Assembly: GCA_900088475.1 (NCBI GenBank)
Contig: FLMG01000375.1
Location: forward strand, 864-23,627
Reading direction: 5' to 3'
DNA: 22,764 bases
From: Hyphochytrium catenoides
Lineage: Eukaryota; Sar; Hyphochytriomycetes; Hyphochytriales; Hyphochytriaceae
The stretch's first letter is position 1, and the number at the start of each line of letters is the position of its first letter. Made by a program: the position numbers and the translations under genes. Of the stretch, positions 18,457 to 22,764 are shown piece after piece. The notes under the pieces are model-generated. The model was not told where the DNA came from, did not search any database, and saw nothing but the letters and a program-made list of their open reading frames with translations.

Positions 18457-21400
18457 CTAGCGCTTTGCTTCTTGAACCGCATCAGTGCTGGTTCCTTCGG
18501 CGGTGGGCTCCAGTGCAGCAGCTGCTGCTTTCTGTTGTTGCTCCCATTCCTCTATCCTTCTCCTCTCTACCTCCTCTCTTGGGTTGATCTCAGCGAAGCC
18601 AGGGGGTCGCTTCATCACGAGTCTCTCATATATCTCGTCTTGAATCTCCCTCAAGTCTTGGAGGTGACTATCCGCCTTGCGCCACTGCTCCCAGCTCTTT
18701 TCTCTCTCCCTCTCTGCGCCCTCATGGTCTCCTCTCCTCTCCAAGAGGGTAGCAAGAGAGTTCAGGGCGAAAGAATCGCTAGTGTCCAGTGTACGAGCGA
18801 AGGAAAGGGCTTCTATCCCGTGATCGATGTGACCCAAGTCTCCTAGACAATGGCCAAAGGATGCCCAGTTGCTAGCGATCCAGCGGTCGGCTTCCAGGGC
18901 GGCGGACGCCACCTACATCCAAAAAGAAACCAATGAGGACAGAGAGGGGTCACTAAGAAGTCTATTGCTAAAACGAGATGCGGCGCGCTAGCTAGCACCT
19001 CCACTGCGAGGAGCAAGGTTCAAGCGATAGCTTCGACTAGAAGGGTGCAGACAGTGGCAAGTGGATTTCATGACCTAGCGCTTGGGACGGAAGGAGAATC
19101 TACTGAGACCGAAGGACATGGAGCTGCCCTAGATTGGGAAACAGGTAAGAAGAAAAGGTAGCTATAGCTGTCTGCTGCTTACCCTCATGCATTCGTCTGT
19201 CTCTCCAGCCAGCCTTAGAACTCTGATGAGCTCCGTCTTACAGGTGAGACAGTGATGGGTCATGGAATCCAGCTTGTAAAGCTCCCACGCGGCTTCTCGA
19301 TACGCTTGTCTTTTCCTCTCTTCGTACTCAACTTCACTCTCCCCTTCTCTTTCTTTGTTGCCCTCTTCCTCAATCGCAGACGCCCGTGCCAAAGCCTGTC
19401 CATAGGCGGTCTGGGGATGGTGGATCTGCGAAGCGATGGCTGTCGTATCTTCTAAGTTCAAGACAGCGTGATACCAGCCTGTAAGGAGTAACGAAGAGAT
19501 GTGATCAGAATGGGAACACAGAGGTATGGCAGTCACATCAGAGACAAGGCAACAGGGAAGGGTCTAGGGCATCAGAGCTTGAACGGGGTAATTCCAAGCC
19601 ACAAAGAAGTATGATGAAGAGGGGAGAAAGGAGGAGACAATCATTAAAGGCAAGGGACTTGGTAAGACTAAAAAAATCACGACTCAGGATCCTTACTCTC
19701 TGGAACGTAGAAGAGCTCTCCCTCCTCCTGGACGCACTGCATGGGCCTTCTCTCCAGCGGAAGGAGAGGGAGAAGGTGATCAATCCAGTACGTGAGAGGA
19801 AGGTGAGAGGTGAAGTCGAAGGGAGGCCACTCGCCCGCCGGGTAGAGTAGCCAGCGCTTTCTTCCCTTGATAATGACGTTCATCGCTGCAACCAGGAATA
19901 GGAAGAACCGAACAAGAAGGTGACCAACGTAAGACTAGAAACGTAAGGGCGGCCTGTCTACTTGAAAGGGAGAACAGAGAGGAAAAAATGAACTCGGAGG
20001 AAAGAGAGCTCTTCAATAACAGAGAGGCAGAAAGAAGGATAGAGAAGCGCCAAGAAGACGATGCAACCACCAGTACAGCCTCTTAAGCCACTTTTCCCTA
20101 TGAAGGGCTCCTGCTTCCCTCCCTAGTCATCGTGGCACCTCGCTCTCCTCATCATTCTCTCTTGCTACCCTCCATTGTCATCGCTCACCGTCATTGTGCT
20201 TGTGGAACTGGACGCCCGTAAGCCCGGCTCCTACTCCGAGGAAGGAATAGATCCGCTGCACGTCGAAGTGGTGCAGAGCAGGAGGAGGTATAATCTCAGC
20301 GCGAAGGTCCTAATAAGGCCCAAAGCAAGGGAGGAGGAGCAGGCGAGGGATAAGACTTTAGCGCCGTGAGAGGACAAGAAAACATGGTTCCCCAGCATCT
20401 TTTGAAGGAAGGCTAGCTTCAGACAGACGCCCAGCTCTGTTCATTAATGCTCTTTCTTTGCTCTGTTCCTTTCTCTTTTGCCTTTGTGTCGTCATCACTT
20501 ACCGTGGCGTAGTTAAAGAAGTCTCCTCTTTCGAAGAGATACATAGGTTCCTCCGTCTTCCGTCTCAACTGCCAGACCGAAGAGCAGGGTGTGATAAGGA
20601 GACGTTAGACATCAATAGCGCCAACTGAACAACTAGAAAAGGGAGAGACATAGGTCTCGGGGTAGAGCAGCAGCAAAAAGCATCTTTGCGAAAGCAGACA
20701 CCATCAAGACGGCGGTCACTGTCGTGCATGGAGACATCAGATCGACCTACTGACTCCTCTCTGTCCGAGAGGGACTAGGAAGAATGACCATGGAAAACAG
20801 AAATGCTCAGAGAAGCAGAGAAGCCGCGGAAGATACTGAGAGGGAGATGAGAACCGAGAGAGGGTGAGCGAAGACCGAGAGACGATGGTGGCGGAGGACA
20901 GCGAAGAAAACGAAGGTGCAATAATAGAGAAAGAATGATGCTGGATCCGACTCACCTCCTCGTCCTTCATATAATTGAAATAGTCCCGCACGGTCAGCTT
21001 CTCATAGCCCACGCCGCCAGCCAAAGGGAAGAAGGAGGAGAAGCTTGTCTTTATCAGGACATTGCCATACTTTTCCACCAACTCTTCCTCTTCAAAGGCA
21101 CCTCTTCTCCAATCCTTGGTCGCGTTAGTGAGGATCAGCGGCTTATGGCCCTTGAACTCTCTCTCAAACTCTTCCACGGAGATCCAAGAGCGCCGCTCAA
21201 CGTCGCACCAGGAAATGTCATAGTTGTCTCTTCTTTTCTGGGCGTGCTCTCCTCCTGCTCTCGCTCGGGAACTTTCAGTTCCCTCTTCTTCTTGCCCTCC
21301 TCTCTGCCACTTACTCTCTGCCCTCTCATGCCGCCGAAACTCCTCCTTCGGTGGCGGCCGAGCGTAGTTCTGAGTCTTCTCCTCGGTGTCGTCGGTAGTG

Positions 21401-22162
21401 GCGAGAGAAGGACTCAAGGATGAGCGAGAGTTGAGCGTCTCATTGTCCGTCTCATCTTCTGTTATGTCCGTCAAACAAGAGAGAGAGGACGACGAGCTGT
21501 CTGAGGCATCGCAAATAGAGGGAAAAGCCTCGAAGAAGTCGCTCCGATTATCTTCTTCCAAGAGCCTCCTGGACTGGGTGACCGACGCGAGCGTGGACTC
21601 AACAGTTCTTAGCCTGTATAGTAGCAGAAGAGTCAGCGGCGTATGAGAAGCGGCGGGCAACAAAGCCATGGACACTGAAGAGAAACCCAGATTAAGAAGA
21701 GAGAGAGTATGAGAGAGAGAGGGAGAGCATAAGAGAGGGAGAGAGAGCATGAGAGAGGAAGAGAGAATGATAAGGAGGGAGGGACAAAAAGAAGAGAGAA
21801 GAGAGAACCCGCATGTGGACGCTTCAGGGGCGGCAAGGATAGGAGTAGTTGGACGTTGTGTGGAAAGAGGGTCCATTCTGGAGCAGATTGAGTCCTGGAC
21901 ATAGCGTTTACCTGCCATAGAGCACCAGGGAAATAGTGGTGGTGAAGATGAGGGACGCAATCAGCCACTTCTTGCCCGTGTCGCCAGGCTTGACTGGCTG
22001 GTCTCTCTCCTCGAAGGCTTCCTGGCAACCTTTCTCTTCTCCTCGACTCTGCTGATCCTTTGCCCCTTTCTCTTCTTTCTTCAATTTCTTTTTCTCCTCG
22101 CCCTCCTTCTGTTGGTCCCGGATGGCCTTCCGTGGCGTCGCTCTCCCGTTGGCGCCACTCAT
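18457..22162 (-). CDS. Membrane-anchored JMJD8-like JmjC protein with TPR repeats (copy B), 7 exons
   Basis: Exons in coding order are 22162-21912, 21613-20956, 20568-20503, 20309-20189, 19885-19697, 19478-19183 and 18912-18457, all GT-AG and in phase, giving 678 aa. Residues 1-65 are Lys/Glu-rich, 66-83 are one transmembrane helix (WLIASLIFTTTISLVLYG), 85-215 are a Ser/Asp/Glu-rich stalk, and the JmjC region runs from about 220 (CDVERRSWISVEEF, close to the JMJD8 start CTVERADLTYAEF) to about 445. Metal ligands are His361 and His363 (GVQFHKHND) and His432 (SWYHAVLNLED). VIIKGRKRWLLYP matches the JMJD8 core. The C-terminal 150 residues hold TPR units (WASFGHCLGDLGHIDHGIEA, then FALNSLATLLERRGD). 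The sequon NAT in LTNATKDW falls where copy A has NVT. The start at 22162 gives a tail comparable to copy A; the frame stays open upstream to an ATG at 22588, so a longer N-terminus is possible but less likely. The substrate is unknown. Confidence 0.9.
21690..21770. repeat. GA-rich simple repeat in intron 1 of JmjC copy B
   Basis: This is a run of GAGA units broken by TATGA and CATAA. It is inside the first intron (21614-21911) of the minus-strand JmjC gene, where it reads as a CT tract on the sense strand. Confidence 0.85.
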
Positions 22163-22764
22163 GATGATGATTCCCTTCTCCTCCTCCGTCTTGTCCTCTA
22201 ATGGACAAGGGGAGCCCTCTAATGGTGAAGTGGCAAGGTCCACCGACTGCTGCCGCCAAATGGGAATCTTATCTGGATAATAAGCTTCGGAAAAGGTGCC
22301 AACAACAGATGCGGAAGAGAGGCTTTCTCTTTCTTCCTTTGAATAACTCCTCCCCAAGCGCGAGGCTCTGCGTCCTCGTCTTTTCGCGTTGAAGAAGAGT
22401 GCGGCGGTAGTCAAATCTGTTAGTGGTGAGGAGAAGAGGAGGGGCAAGAATGCAGAGTGGCAAGATCCTTTCCTCCAGACGCTGCTTTGGTGGTCGTCTT
22501 CTGCAGCATGGACAGTGCTGCTTTCTCGTTGCCTTTCTCCTTCTGTCGTTCCCTCTTCTCTTGCTCTCTTGGCCCCAATCAGTAGCATGCTTGCAATGCT
22601 CCTCCTCCCTTCACTTCCGCTAACTTTGGCTCCTCTCTCTTGCTGATGTCTCTCTCTTGCTGTGTCTCTCTTTCTGTGTCTTACTTTTTCTTTTCCTTTC
22701 TCTTTCCCTCCCTCTCTCCCCTCTGCTCCCTCACACGCCCCTCTCTCTCTCCCTCTCTCTCTCT
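22163..22764. other. Upstream region of JmjC copy B, CT-rich at the end
   Basis: About 600 bases upstream of the copy B start. Part is open in the same frame as exon 1, but it reads as unconserved charged sequence. From about 22630 to the end of the window the plus strand is almost purely pyrimidine (CTCT, CCCT). No second gene is visible before the window ends. Confidence 0.45.

Noticed and set aside
21908-22588. Long N-terminal extension of JmjC copy B starting at 22588
   Set aside because: The sequence before 22162 is unconserved, and a start there would put over 200 residues before the helix, unlike copy A. Kept only as a remote alternative.
1-22764. Search for tRNA, rRNA, CRISPR arrays, phage or bacterial operons
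   Set aside because: No T-loop-like GGTTCGAATCC pattern in a cloverleaf, no spaced identical repeats, and no intronless gene clusters were seen.

Overview
The window is eukaryotic nuclear DNA from a protist. Genes are on both strands, split by GT-AG introns, with no operons or ribosome binding sites. The organism is probably a stramenopile (heterokont alga or relative). The main clue is a protein built from tandem CxxxxC...CxxHGGG zinc-binding units, the kind often annotated as WRKY19-like in oomycetes and ochrophytes. An internal TTAGGG-type telomeric tract and a selenocysteine-pathway gene fit this but do not prove it. Introns are pyrimidine-rich on the sense strand and several hold CT/GA microsatellites.

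Layout. (1) 803-2726, plus: TRM11, the catalytic subunit of tRNA guanosine-10 N2-methyltransferase, 3 exons, about 498 aa. (2) 3131-8822, minus: SEPSECS, O-phosphoseryl-tRNA(Sec):selenocysteinyl-tRNA synthase, rebuilt from 18 exons into about 502 aa that lines up with the human enzyme almost residue for residue (PLP lysine at 284 in both). TRM11 and SEPSECS converge with about 400 bases between them. (3) 9598-11790, minus: a single-exon, 730-aa, Ser/Pro-rich protein with two arrays of five zinc-binding units. (4) 11791-14979: mostly non-coding, CT-rich, with a possible tiny plus-strand gene, two uncertain minus-strand open stretches and four interstitial telomeric repeats. (5) 14980-18076, plus, and 18457-22162, minus: two paralogous membrane-anchored JmjC proteins related to JMJD8, each with a short basic cytosolic tail, one transmembrane helix, a JmjC domain with an HxH...H metal triad, and a TPR-like C-terminus. 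They converge tail to tail with 380 bases between stops and share four intron positions, so they look like an inverted duplication.

How the genes relate. TRM11 and SEPSECS both act on tRNA, but their adjacency may be chance. SEPSECS implies that the organism makes selenoproteins. The JmjC pair is the most unusual element: predicted ER-lumenal 2-oxoglutarate oxygenase-like domains fused to TPR repeats, kept as two diverged copies. I see no CRISPR array, complete mobile element, rRNA or tRNA gene. Exon borders were found by reading the sequence and matching conserved protein motifs from memory. They are firm for SEPSECS, TRM11 and the minus-strand JmjC gene, and less certain at two places in the plus-strand JmjC gene.
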